In this document: positions 51,272-59,212 of the stretch, piece by piece
Numbering within the stretch: the stretch's first letter is position 1
Layout of the letters: each line of letters opens with the position of its first letter
NCBI RefSeq assembly: GCF_000062885.1
Contig: NC_009142.1
Location: 3,771,584 to 3,835,583 of the forward strand
Origin: Saccharopolyspora erythraea NRRL 2338
Lineage (GTDB): Bacteria > Actinomycetota > Actinomycetes > Mycobacteriales > Pseudonocardiaceae
Length of the DNA stretch: 64,000 bases
Reading direction: 5' to 3'
Notes under the pieces: generated by a model
What the model saw: the letters and a program-made list of their open reading frames with translations, nothing else
Databases searched by the model: none
What the model was told of the DNA's origin: nothing
Position numbers and translations under genes: made by a program

Positions 51272-52993
51272 GTGGACAGGTCATTCGCGGTGCGATCCGG
51301 CACCCGCGGCAGGGCCGCGCACGGCGCCCCCCGGTCGGTGGACGTCCTCGTGCGCGGCTTGGCCGCGGCCGGGGTGAGCCACGTCTTCGGCGTCGGCGGC
51401 GCCAACATCGAGGACCTCTACGACGCGCTGCACACCAGCCCGGCGGTGACCGGCGTGCTGGCCAAGCACGAGTTCTCTGCGGCCGCCATGGCCGACGGGC
51501 ACGCGCGCGTCACCGGCGGTCTCGGCGTGGTCGCGGCGACCTCGGGTGGCGGCGCGCTGAACCTGGTTCCCGCGCTGGGCGAGTCGTTCGCGTCGCGCGT
51601 GCCGGTGCTGGCGCTGATCGGGCAGCCGCCCACCGGGATCGAGGGCCGCGGGGCGTTCCAGGACACCAGCGGCGCGCCCGGTTGCCTCGACGCCGAAGCG
51701 GTTTTCGGGGCGGTGGCGCGGTACTGCGCGCGTCTCGACGCCCCCGACGACCTCCAGCACCGGCTGGCGGAGGCGATCGAGGCCGCGCTGGCCCCGCCCG
51801 GCGGACCGGCCGTGCTCCTGCTGCCCAAGGACGTGCAGCAGGCCCGGGTCACCGGCTGCGCCGGACTACCACGTCCTCGAGCGGAAGTCGCGCCGCACAA
51901 CCGCGAGCTGCCGCATGCGGTCGGCGTGCTGGAGGAAGCCCGCCGCACCGGTGGCGTGCTCGTGATCGCCGGTGACGACGTGGCGCGCCGCGGCGCCCGC
52001 GATGACCTGGCACGGCTGGTCGACGCGCTCGACGCGCGAGTCGCGGTGGCGCCGGACGGCAAGGACGCCTTCGACAACGGTGACCCGCGCTTCGTCGGTG
52101 TCTCCGGCGTCATGGGGCATCCGACCGTCACCCGCGCGCTGCGCGCGTCCTCGGCGTGCCTGCTGGTCGGCACCCGCCTGCCCGTGGTCGCGCGGGACGG
52201 CATCGAGCACCTGCTCGCCGAGAGACCGGTGGTGGCGGTGTCCAGGGAGCGCCCGCACATCGGGTCGATCGTGCTGCCGGGCGACCTCGCGCCGACGCTG
52301 CGTTCGCTGACCCACCGGTTGAGGGGCCGGCCCGCGCCGCGATCGCAGCAGCCGCCGGGTGTCGAGCGCTACCCGGGAGCCCGGCCCGCGGGCGGCGGCA
52401 TCGGCTACGTGGAGGCGATGGCGGTCATCGAGGCGGCGCTGCCGCGGGGTGCGCGGCTCTTCGTCGATGCGGGCAACTGCGGTGCGGCCGCGATCCACCA
52501 CCTGGCGGTGCCCCGGGGCGGGCGGTTCGTCGTGGCGATGGGCATGGGCGGCATGGGCTACACCTTCGGCGCCGCGATCGGCGCGAGCTTCGCCGACTCC
52601 GCCGAGGTGGCGCGGACCTTCGTGATCGCCGGGGACGGCGCGTTCTACATGCACGGCCTGGAAGTGCACACCGCGGTCGAGCACGGGCTGCCGATCACCT
52701 TCATCGTGCTGAACAACAACGCCCACGCCATGTGCGTGACGCGCGAACAGCTCCACTACGGCGGCGGGTACAGCTACAACCGGTTCGCGGGCACCAGCAT
52801 CGCGGCCGGGGTCAACGCGATGTTCCCGAGCCTGGAGGCGCGCAACGCCACGACCGCGCTGGAGCTGGCCGACGCTCTCGTGGCCACCGGGTCCGCGCCC
52901 GGGCCCGCGTTCATCTCCGTCGACTGCGACGCCGACGAGATGCCGCCGGTCGCCGCTTTCCTGAGGGAGGGGATGATCCCGTGCCAGCGGTGA
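51272..52993 (+). CDS. ThDP-dependent enzyme (acetolactate synthase/benzoylformate decarboxylase-like)
   Basis: 573 residues. Pyr domain with the catalytic Glu E67 in LAKHEFSAAAMADGHAR, a middle domain around residues 200-340, and a PP domain with the GDG...NN cofactor motif (GDGAFYMHGLEVHTAVEH at about 454, IVLNNNAHAM at about 480). Small-molecule carboligases and decarboxylases of this fold join an activated aldehyde, usually from pyruvate, to a carbonyl. GTG at 51272 has GGGGAGGTGG directly before it. It lies 41 bp after the glycosyltransferase and 52 bp before a KAS III-like gene, so carboligation of a secondary-metabolite precursor is likely. Confidence 0.87.
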   Translation: MDRSFAVRSGTRGRAAHGAPRSVDVLVRGLAAAGVSHVFGVGGANIEDLYDALHTSPAVTGVLAKHEFSAAAMADGHARVTGGLGVVAATSGGGALNLVPALGESFASRVPVLALIGQPPTGIEGRGAFQDTSGAPGCLDAEAVFGAVARYCARLDAPDDLQHRLAEAIEAALAPPGGPAVLLLPKDVQQARVTGCAGLPRPRAEVAPHNRELPHAVGVLEEARRTGGVLVIAGDDVARRGARDDLARLVDALDARVAVAPDGKDAFDNGDPRFVGVSGVMGHPTVTRALRASSACLLVGTRLPVVARDGIEHLLAERPVVAVSRERPHIGSIVLPGDLAPTLRSLTHRLRGRPAPRSQQPPGVERYPGARPAGGGIGYVEAMAVIEAALPRGARLFVDAGNCGAAAIHHLAVPRGGRFVVAMGMGGMGYTFGAAIGASFADSAEVARTFVIAGDGAFYMHGLEVHTAVEHGLPITFIVLNNNAHAMCVTREQLHYGGGYSYNRFAGTSIAAGVNAMFPSLEARNATTALELADALVATGSAPGPAFISVDCDADEMPPVAAFLREGMIPCQR

Positions 52994-53045
52994 ACTCGCA
53001 GCTCACCTCCGCCCGTGCGGTAGCAGGCTGGCGGGGGGTGGGCGC

Positions 53046-54038
53046 ATGAGACCGGTTAGCCTGCTCGACGTCTCCAGCTACCTGCCTGCACTACGCGTTC
53101 CCACTGGCCACGTCGAGTCGGGTGCGCACCTGGGCGCCATGTTCGAGCCGCCCCTGTTCCGGCACCGGGTGGCCGCGGACGAGACCGCGACCGACATGCT
53201 CGAACGCGCCTGCGCGGGGCTGGTCGCCCGGCACGGGCGGGCCGCCGTCCGCGACGTCGACGTGCTCATCACCCAGACCGCGTTGCTGGACAGCCCGATC
53301 CACGGGTGCGGCGGCGAGCTGGCGCACCGGCTGGGCGCCGACCCCGAATGGGTCATCGACCTGCACAACACCGGCTGCGCCTCGTTCGCCTACATGCTCA
53401 AGCTGGCACGCCAGTTCATCGGCTCCGGGGCGGCGAGCTCCGCGCTGGTCTGCAACGTGGCCAACCTCAGCGGCCAGATCTTCGCGCAGTCCGCGGTCCG
53501 CGACCTGCCCCAGGCGGCGATCCCGGGTGACGGGGCGGGTGTCGCGCTGCTGACGGCGTCGGCCGAGTCCCCGGTCCTGCACGTCGAGACCCACCACGCG
53601 GCCGAGCTCGCCGGGCACATGCGCCTGGAGTCCGACGACGGCCGCAAGTACTGGGAGCCGGGAACCGGGCAGCTCCGGGTCAACTTCACCGAGGCGGGCG
53701 TCAGGGAGGCGGTGACCAACGGCAAGCGCCTGGTGCCCGAGATCGTCATGAAGCTGTGCGCGGAGACAGGAGTGCCGGCCGCCGACATCGACACGCTGGT
53801 GACCAACCAGCCCAACAGGGCGTTCCTGCGCGCGTGGCGCGACGCGCTGGGGCTCGACCCGCGGCGGCACCCGGACACCTTCGACGACTGCGGCAACCTG
53901 TTCGGCGCGGGCATCCCCGTCACGCTGGACCGAGCGCTGCGCGACGGGACCGTCCGGAGCGGATCGCTGGTGGTGCTCGCCGGGTTCGCGCACACCGGTG
54001 ACTTCGCCGCCGCGGCCGCCGTTCGCTGGGGCAGGTGA
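53046..54038 (+). CDS. Divergent KAS III-like ketoacyl synthase
   Basis: 330 residues with thiolase fold. The nucleophile C111 lies in LHNTGCASFAYML, and N284 in DDCGNLFGAG is at the Asn of the FabH triad. The triad His of FabH (F/I-P-H-Q-A-N) is Asn here: LVTNQPNRAFLR (N254). GDGAGVALL is the usual family block. It may transfer an acyl group or condense without the normal decarboxylation His. It is the last gene of the cassette with the ThDP enzyme and glycosyltransferase. The ATG is preceded by GGGGGGTGGGCGC. Confidence 0.87.
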   Translation: MRPVSLLDVSSYLPALRVPTGHVESGAHLGAMFEPPLFRHRVAADETATDMLERACAGLVARHGRAAVRDVDVLITQTALLDSPIHGCGGELAHRLGADPEWVIDLHNTGCASFAYMLKLARQFIGSGAASSALVCNVANLSGQIFAQSAVRDLPQAAIPGDGAGVALLTASAESPVLHVETHHAAELAGHMRLESDDGRKYWEPGTGQLRVNFTEAGVREAVTNGKRLVPEIVMKLCAETGVPAADIDTLVTNQPNRAFLRAWRDALGLDPRRHPDTFDDCGNLFGAGIPVTLDRALRDGTVRSGSLVVLAGFAHTGDFAAAAAVRWGR

Positions 54039-54044
54039 CCAGAG

Positions 54045-54072
54045 GCGGGCGCCCGGCCGACCGGACGCCCGC
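54045..54072. terminator. Hairpin between KAS III-like and DJ-1 genes
   Basis: GCGGGCG/CGCCCGC with inner CCGG/CCGG pairs, between convergent genes. Probable bidirectional terminator closing the cassette. Confidence 0.65.
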
Positions 54073-54079
54073 CGGTAGG

Positions 54080-54775
54080 TCAGCCCAGCCGCTTGTTGAT
54101 CTCGGCCGCCAGGGGAGCCGAGGAGGCGGGGTTCTGGCCGGTGAACAGGTTGCGGTCGGCCACAACGTGCGCGGCCCAGGGTTCGCCTTCCTGGAAGTCC
54201 GCGCCGATCTCCACCAGCCGGTCCTGGAGCAGCCACGCGGCCTTGTCGGCGAGCCCGGCCTGCTCCTCCTCGGCGTTGGTGAATCCGGTCAACCGGTATC
54301 CGGAGAACGGGGAGGCGCCGTCGGCGTTCCTGGCTGCGAGCAGCGCGGCCGGCGCGTGGCACACCACGCCGAGCGGCTTGCCCGAGTCGAGGGCGCTGGT
54401 CAGCAGCGCACCGGAGTCGGCGTCGACCGCGAGGTCCTCCATCGGCCCGTGACCGCCGGGGTAGAACACCGCCGCGTAGTCGGACAGGTCGACGTCGCTG
54501 AGCCTGATCGGCTGCTTGAGCTCGGTCATGCCGGCGAGCGCGCTCGCGATCCGGTCGGCGCCCTCCTGACCGCCGTTGGCCTCGGGCGCCAGGCTGGTCT
54601 CGTCCACGGGCGGCACCACGCCGCCCGGTGTCGCGACCACGATCTCGTGGCCCGCAGCCTTGAACGCCTCGTAGGGCGCCACGGCCTCCTCGGCCCAGAA
54701 GCCGGTCGGGTGCTTGGTGCCGTCGGCCAGCGTCCAGTGGTCGGCACCGGTCATCACGAACAGGATCTTGGCCAT
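54080..54775 (-). CDS. DJ-1/PfpI family (Hsp31-like) protein
   Basis: 231 residues. The nucleophile-elbow Cys is C139 in PLGVVCHAPAALL with His next to it, and Glu29/Glu30 in TGFWAEEAVAPYEAF completes the usual site; HGPMEDLAVD is the PfpI-like loop. Hsp31/glyoxalase III-like proteins remove methylglyoxal or repair glycated molecules. The ATG at 54775 with GAGGGAA is chosen; the frame is open 13 codons upstream. It is divergent from the LysR gene and is the likely target of that regulator. Confidence 0.9.
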   Translation of the reverse strand: MAKILFVMTGADHWTLADGTKHPTGFWAEEAVAPYEAFKAAGHEIVVATPGGVVPPVDETSLAPEANGGQEGADRIASALAGMTELKQPIRLSDVDLSDYAAVFYPGGHGPMEDLAVDADSGALLTSALDSGKPLGVVCHAPAALLAARNADGASPFSGYRLTGFTNAEEEQAGLADKAAWLLQDRLVEIGADFQEGEPWAAHVVADRNLFTGQNPASSAPLAAEINKRLG

Positions 54776-54889
54776 TTCGCGGAAGTTTCCCTCGGGTCTC
54801 GGCTGTGCTGACATCGCCGGTCGGCGGGCCGTGCGGGCCGCCGGGTGGCGCCGACTCCGACGCTAGGCGCGCTCCCCATCACCCTGCCA

Positions 54890-54905
54890 ATAGAGTTGTC
54901 ACTAT
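54890..54905. promoter_or_regulatory. LysR-type box candidate ATAG-N8-CTAT
   Basis: Interrupted palindrome ATAG-AGTTGTCA-CTAT with T-N11-A character, ending in the LysR start codon, in the 128-bp divergent region with the DJ-1 gene. Fits autoregulation. Confidence 0.4.
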
Positions 54906-55845
54906 GTCCCATAGGAATCCTGATCGGTTGGGGGAACCGGTCACCGGCGGGCCGCTGGATCTCGGACTGCTCCGGACCTTCCTCGCCGTGCACCGCGCCG
55001 GGTCGTTCACTGCGGCGGCCAGGCTGCTCGGGCTCTCGCAGCCGACCGTGACCAGCCAGGTCCGCGCCCTGGAGCAGCGGATGGGACGGCGGTTGTTCGA
55101 ACGCCTGCCGCGCGGCGTGGCCAGCACGTCAGTGGCCACCGAGCTGGCCGCCGAGATCGCCGCGCCGCTGGACGAGCTGGCGGCGGTGGCCGAGCGCGGC
55201 CGCCCCGGAGCCGAAGCGCCCGCCGAGCCGGTGCACCTGGCCGGCCCGGCGGAACTGCTGTGCGCCCGCGTCATGCCCGCCCTCGCACCGCTCGTGCGGC
55301 AGGGCGTGCGCCTGCGCGTGACCACCGGGCTCGCCGACGACCTGCTAGAGGGGCTGCGCGCCGGGCAGTCCGACCTGGTCGTCTCCGCCATCCGGCCACG
55401 CGGCCGCAGCGTGTCCGCCGTCGCGCTGATGGACGAGGAGTTCGTGCTCGTGGCGGCTCCGTCCTGGGCGGCGCGCGTCGGCGCGATCGAAGCAGGCGAC
55501 CCCGCGCCGCTGCGCGAGGCGCCGCTGGTCACCTACGCGGAGGACCTGCCGATCGCCCGCCGCTACTGGCGGCACGTCCTCGGGATGCGGCTGACGGGCC
55601 AGGCCGCCATCGTGATGCCGGACCTGCGCGGGGTGCAGGCGGCGGTCGAAGCCGGGGCGGGCATCACCGTGCTGCCGCGCTACCTGTGCGCCGCCGCGAT
55701 CCGCTCCGGTGCGCTGGTGCCGTTGCTCGAACCCGACGACCCGCCGATCAACACGGCGTTCCTCGTGCAGCGCACCGGGGCGACCGAGCACCCGCACGTC
55801 ACCCTGGTCCGCGACCTGCTCGTGCGCGAAGCGCGGAACTGGTGA
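54904..55845 (+). CDS. LysR family transcriptional regulator
   Basis: 313 residues. Winged HTH LLRTFLAVHRAGSFTAAARLLGLSQPTVTSQVRALEQRMGRRLFERLPRGV followed by a periplasmic-binding-like co-inducer domain ending LLVREARNW. It is divergent from the DJ-1 gene with its ATG inside a small LysR-box-like palindrome. It probably controls both directions. The co-inducer may be an electrophile or redox signal, which is an inference from the neighbour. Confidence 0.92.
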   Translation: MSHRNPDRLGEPVTGGPLDLGLLRTFLAVHRAGSFTAAARLLGLSQPTVTSQVRALEQRMGRRLFERLPRGVASTSVATELAAEIAAPLDELAAVAERGRPGAEAPAEPVHLAGPAELLCARVMPALAPLVRQGVRLRVTTGLADDLLEGLRAGQSDLVVSAIRPRGRSVSAVALMDEEFVLVAAPSWAARVGAIEAGDPAPLREAPLVTYAEDLPIARRYWRHVLGMRLTGQAAIVMPDLRGVQAAVEAGAGITVLPRYLCAAAIRSGALVPLLEPDDPPINTAFLVQRTGATEHPHVTLVRDLLVREARNW

Positions 55846-55899
55846 GCGCGGCGGTGGCGGTCAGGGCGCGGGCACGATGGCGGTCGGCGACACTTCCCG

Positions 55900-56508
55900 T
55901 CAGGGCAGGCGAGGAGCCTCAGCGGCACTGCCGACGTCGACCCGCTCGGTGGCGGCGTCGGCCCGCTCGGCCAGGATCCGCAGCACCCGCTCGCCCCAGC
56001 GGAGGTTCTCCTCCTCGAAGGACCGGCCTCGCATCAGGGTGAGGTAGGGCCCGATCCGCTCGGCGCTGCGCAGGTAGTCGTCCTCGGAGCGGCCGTCCAG
56101 GAAATGCTCGCGCAGCCGGTCGTAGCGGGTGAGCTTGGTGCGCGCCAGCTCGACGCGCTCCTGGACGAAGGCGCGGACCGCGTCGCGGTCGCCCGAGTCC
56201 ACGGCCTGCAGCTTGACCAGCAGTTCGTCGCGGATCGCCGTGGGCCTGGGCTGCCGCGCGGTGAACGCGGCGAGCTGCCGCCTGCCCTCGTCGGTGAGCG
56301 TGAACAACCGCTTGTCGGGCCGCCGCTGCTGGCGCACCACCCGCGCGGCGACCAGACCCTCTTCGGCCAGGCGCTCCAGCTCGCGGTAGAGCTGCTGCGG
56401 CGTGGCGGACCAGAAGTTGGCGACCGAGACGTCGAACTGCTTGGCCAGGTCGTAGCCGGACGCCTCGCCTTCCAGCAGAGCGGCCAGGAGTGCGTGCTTC
56501 AGCGCCAC
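55900..56508 (-). CDS. PadR family transcriptional regulator
   Basis: 202 residues. PadR winged HTH: LKHALLAALLEGEASGYDLAKQFDVSVANFWSATPQQLYRELERLAEEGLV, then the typical RPDKRLFTLTDEGRRQLAAFTAR, and a Vir-like C-terminal helical domain with RYDRLREHFLDGRSEDDYL. It would repress a stress or detoxification gene; its target is not evident. It starts with GTG at 56508. Confidence 0.9.
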   Translation of the reverse strand: MALKHALLAALLEGEASGYDLAKQFDVSVANFWSATPQQLYRELERLAEEGLVAARVVRQQRRPDKRLFTLTDEGRRQLAAFTARQPRPTAIRDELLVKLQAVDSGDRDAVRAFVQERVELARTKLTRYDRLREHFLDGRSEDDYLRSAERIGPYLTLMRGRSFEEENLRWGERVLRILAERADAATERVDVGSAAEAPRLP

Positions 56509-56637
56509 CTGGTCACGCTATCACCCGATCGAATGGTCCTGATCGTGCTCGGCACCGAGTTGAGCAGCGCCGACGGGCCGGGAGATCCGGTTCGCACGTC
56601 CGGAAATCCGCTGGCGCGCCACGTCTAGGCTGGCGCC

Positions 56638-57066
56638 ATGATCGATCTCTGGGAGCCGTCGGCACCGGGCGTGCTGCGCCTGCCGTCCGGACGGCTCGTC
56701 CGGGGGCGCGGCCTGCGCCATTCCCTTCCGGCGGGGCCCGAACCCACCTACGGGCTCTACCTGCTCGGCAAGCAGCCGCCCGCGGTGGCGTGGGATTCCC
56801 GCTGGGTGCGCTGGCCGGACTTCCGGCTTCCGGCCGACCGGGCCGACGCCGCCGACGCGTTCCGCGAGGCGTGGCGCCGCGCGGAGACCGAGCGCGTCGA
56901 GCTCGCCTGCGGAGGCGGCGTCGGACGGACCGGCACGGCGCTGGCCTGCCTCGCCGTGCTCGACGGCGTACCCCGGACCGAAGCGGTCGCCTACGTTCGC
57001 GAGCACTACGCGCGCCGCGCCGTGGAAACCCCTTGGCAGCGCCGCTTCGTGACCCGCTTCGAATGA
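56638..57066 (+). CDS. Small protein-tyrosine phosphatase-like protein
   Basis: 142 residues. The Cx5R signature is C91-GGGVGR97-TG, and the WPD motif with the general acid Asp is at 59-61 (VRWPDFRLP), so the catalytic set of dual-specificity/tyrosine phosphatases is complete although the protein is short. Actinobacterial members form a small, poorly studied group. The ATG at 56638 begins a compact fold; no transmembrane segment. A strong terminator follows. Confidence 0.85.
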   Translation: MIDLWEPSAPGVLRLPSGRLVRGRGLRHSLPAGPEPTYGLYLLGKQPPAVAWDSRWVRWPDFRLPADRADAADAFREAWRRAETERVELACGGGVGRTGTALACLAVLDGVPRTEAVAYVREHYARRAVETPWQRRFVTRFE

Positions 57067-57068
57067 CC

Positions 57069-57099
57069 CGGGCACCACGCCGACCCGGCGCGGTGCCCG
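57069..57099. terminator. Terminator between phosphatase and methyltransferase genes
   Basis: CGGGCACC/GGTGCCCG outer stem with an inner GCCG/CGGC stem around ACC, in the 51-bp gap of convergent genes. Confidence 0.8.
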
Positions 57100-57117
57100 T
57101 TGGGTGGTGGTGTCCGG

Positions 57118-57918
57118 TCAGACTCCGCGGGTCAGGGTCCAGGTGTCGTACATCGACTCCGGCGTGGACGGGCGGGACGTCCAGTTGTCGTGGACCTCGG
57201 CGGAGCTGAACCCGGCTTCGGCCGCCAGGCGCCGCACGCTGGTGTGGGTGTGCTCGTGGAACCGGTGCAGCTCCCGCGTCCTGGTGTAGGTGCCGGCCTC
57301 CGCGTCCGGGGTGCGCAGGAACTGGCTGTGGACCACGTCGAAGTGCGCCCGGGACGGGGGAGCGGTGAAGGTCCAGATGTAGGAGACGTCCTCCAGCTCC
57401 ACGGCCAGCACCCGCGGCTCCGCCGAGTCGTAGAAGCGTTCGAAGAACCCGTGGCCGTAGAGGTCGAAGACGAACGTGCCGCCAGGCGGCAGGAGCCGGG
57501 CGACCGCGGCCAGCGTCTCGCCGAAGCCCGTCCCGGGCAGGTAGGTGAGCCCGTTCGCGGCGCTGATGACGGCGTCGAACCCGGCGTGCAGCGGGATCTC
57601 CGGCAGCTCCGCGCGGACCAGCTCCACTCCGGTGCCAAGCCGGTTCCTGGCCTGCTCCAGCATGGCCGCCGACCGGTCGAGGCCGCTGACCTGGTACCCG
57701 CGTCGCTGGAGGTCGCCGAGCATCAGGCCGGTGCCGCAGCAGATCTCCAGCACCTTGTGCACCGGTCGGGGCTGGTCCCGCCAGAAACTCTCGATGTAGT
57801 CGCCCATGCGTTCGCGCGGGGTCTCCTCCTGCTCGCTGATCACCCAGTCGACCAGCCGGTCGTACGAGGCCGCCAGGTTCGCGTAGGGATCAGAGGAGAC
57901 GGGGACGTCGACGGTCAC
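57118..57918 (-). CDS. SAM-dependent methyltransferase
   Basis: 266 residues. Motif I is VLEICCGTGLMLGDL, with SGLDRSAAMLEQA for the ribose contact, AVISAANGLTYL and LLPPGGTFVFDLYG as later motifs. This class I fold acts on a small molecule or a protein; the substrate is open. The GTG at 57918 is preceded by AGAAGGAG; the frame is open further upstream through unrelated sequence. It is alone on this strand. Confidence 0.85.
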   Translation of the reverse strand: MTVDVPVSSDPYANLAASYDRLVDWVISEQEETPRERMGDYIESFWRDQPRPVHKVLEICCGTGLMLGDLQRRGYQVSGLDRSAAMLEQARNRLGTGVELVRAELPEIPLHAGFDAVISAANGLTYLPGTGFGETLAAVARLLPPGGTFVFDLYGHGFFERFYDSAEPRVLAVELEDVSYIWTFTAPPSRAHFDVVHSQFLRTPDAEAGTYTRTRELHRFHEHTHTSVRRLAAEAGFSSAEVHDNWTSRPSTPESMYDTWTLTRGV

Positions 57919-58103
57919 GGTTGGTGTGCTCCTTCTCTGGGCTGCGGCACCGGATGCTTCTGCCGCGGTCCGAAAATGGACGGGACGGCGGACCGACCGG
58001 CGGTCTCCGGTGTGGTGCGGAAGAGACATGTCCGCGCGAACCGGACGCGAAACGCCTTGCGCGGTAGGGAGAAATGGTATTGACGTCCCATGACCGACCG
58101 CCG

Positions 58104-58127
58104 TGGGACGGGCGAGCATCCGTCCCA
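58104..58127. repeat. Inverted repeat TGGGACGG-GCGAGCAT-CCGTCCCA
   Basis: Perfect 8-bp arms, 8-nt centre, about 120 bp upstream of the promoter of the third DUF2236 gene. Could be an operator site for the TetR regulator in the same operon. Confidence 0.5.
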
Positions 58128-58244
58128 ACGGGTGATCGTTTTCACCGGGCCGCTACGGCTCGGGGATGCGGTGACGATCGGCCCCCGCGGTCGCCGCCGC
58201 CGGCGGCGGGGTTGGTCCGCTCGGGCGAGACGGTGAGACGTGTG

Positions 58245-58274
58245 TTGACCTGGTGTCTCGCGGGTGGCTACCGT
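58245..58274 (+). promoter_or_regulatory. Sigma-70-like promoter TTGACC-18-TACCGT
   Basis: A TTGACC -35 and a TACCGT -10 with an 18-bp spacer, ending 35 bp before the ATG at 58310. It should drive the DUF2236/TetR/acyl-CoA dehydrogenase unit. Confidence 0.6.
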
Positions 58275-58309
58275 CCGTGGCATCGACCGCGCCCGAGACG
58301 AGGTGCCAC

Positions 58310-59212
58310 ATGAAGCGGTTCGACCGGCTGGAGCGGATTCTGGCCATGGACCCCGACCGCGACTACGAGTCGATCTACCGGCTGCTCGCCGAGTACGAGT
58401 TCCCGTGGGACGTCACCAAGTCGCTGGAGATGGCGCTGTTCCGCACTTACGCGGTGCCGAGCATCGGGCGCCTGCTGGACCGCACCGGGGAGTTCACCAG
58501 GTGCCCGCAGAAGCGCTACGACGACACCGTGCTGATCCTGTTCGAGATCCTGCACAACGGACCCTCCAGCGCGAAGGGCAGGGCCGCGCTGGAGTGGCTC
58601 AACCGCATCCACGGCCGCTACCGGATCAGCGACGACGACTACCGCTACACCCTGTCGACGTTCGTCGTGATGCCGGTCCGCTGGATCGAGGCCTACGGCT
58701 GGCGCAGGCTGCACCCGGTCGAGGTCCGGGCGATCACCAACGTCATGCGCGCGATGGGCGAGGGGATGCGCATCAGCGAGATCCCCGAGACCTACGAGGA
58801 GTTCGCGCGGCTGTTCGACGACTACGAACGGGACAACTTCGGCCGCGACTCCGGCGGTACGCGGGTCGCGCAGGCCACGCTCGACCTGTTCGGCTCCTGG
58901 TACCCGAAGGCGCTCTCGGGCGCGGTGAGCGACGCGGCCCACCTGCTGATGGAGCCGCATCTGCTGGCGGCGTTCGGCTTCCCGGAGCCCTCCGCGCGGG
59001 CGCGGCGGCTCGCCGGTCTGGCGCTGAAGCTGCGCGCCGGCATCGTGCGGATGGGCCCGGCCCGCCCGGACTCGCGGCCGGTGGCACCCGAACCGCTGAC
59101 CTACCCGGACGGCTACACCCTCTCCGACCTCGGCCCCGAGTCCTTCCACCGCCACCTGGCCCGGCAGGGCGCGGGGCCCGACGCCGAGCCCCGATGTCCG
59201 GCGGCGCGATGA
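58310..59212 (+). CDS. DUF2236 / MpaB-type oxygenase domain protein (third)
   Basis: 300 residues starting MKRFDRLERILAMDPDRDYESIYRLLAEYEFPWDVTKSLEMALFRTYAVPSIGRLL, the opening of MpaB-type proteins that in fungal MpaB act in mycophenolic acid biosynthesis. Later blocks are ILFEILHNGPSSAKGRAALEWLNRIHGRYRI and FVVMPVRWIEAYGWRRLHPVE. Here the His signs differ from the two other DUF2236 genes of this window (H in LNRIHGRY). The TGA overlaps the TetR start (ATGA at 59209), so it is translationally coupled to a regulator. Confidence 0.85.
   Translation: MKRFDRLERILAMDPDRDYESIYRLLAEYEFPWDVTKSLEMALFRTYAVPSIGRLLDRTGEFTRCPQKRYDDTVLILFEILHNGPSSAKGRAALEWLNRIHGRYRISDDDYRYTLSTFVVMPVRWIEAYGWRRLHPVEVRAITNVMRAMGEGMRISEIPETYEEFARLFDDYERDNFGRDSGGTRVAQATLDLFGSWYPKALSGAVSDAAHLLMEPHLLAAFGFPEPSARARRLAGLALKLRAGIVRMGPARPDSRPVAPEPLTYPDGYTLSDLGPESFHRHLARQGAGPDAEPRCPAAR

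Larger units (their letters stand above)
57919..58309. other. 391-bp non-coding region with promoter and palindromes
   Basis: No gene seen. It holds the inverted repeat TGGGACGG-N8-CCGTCCCA (58104-58127), the uninterrupted palindrome CCGCCGCCGGCGGCGG (58194-58209), and a promoter for the gene at 58310. The stretch between looks non-coding on both strands. Confidence 0.55.

Noticed and set aside
49917-54038. Carbazole-alkaloid biosynthesis cluster
   Set aside because: The ThDP and KAS III pair fits, but no tryptophan aminotransferase, cyclase or prenyltransferase is present, so only an analogy is reported.
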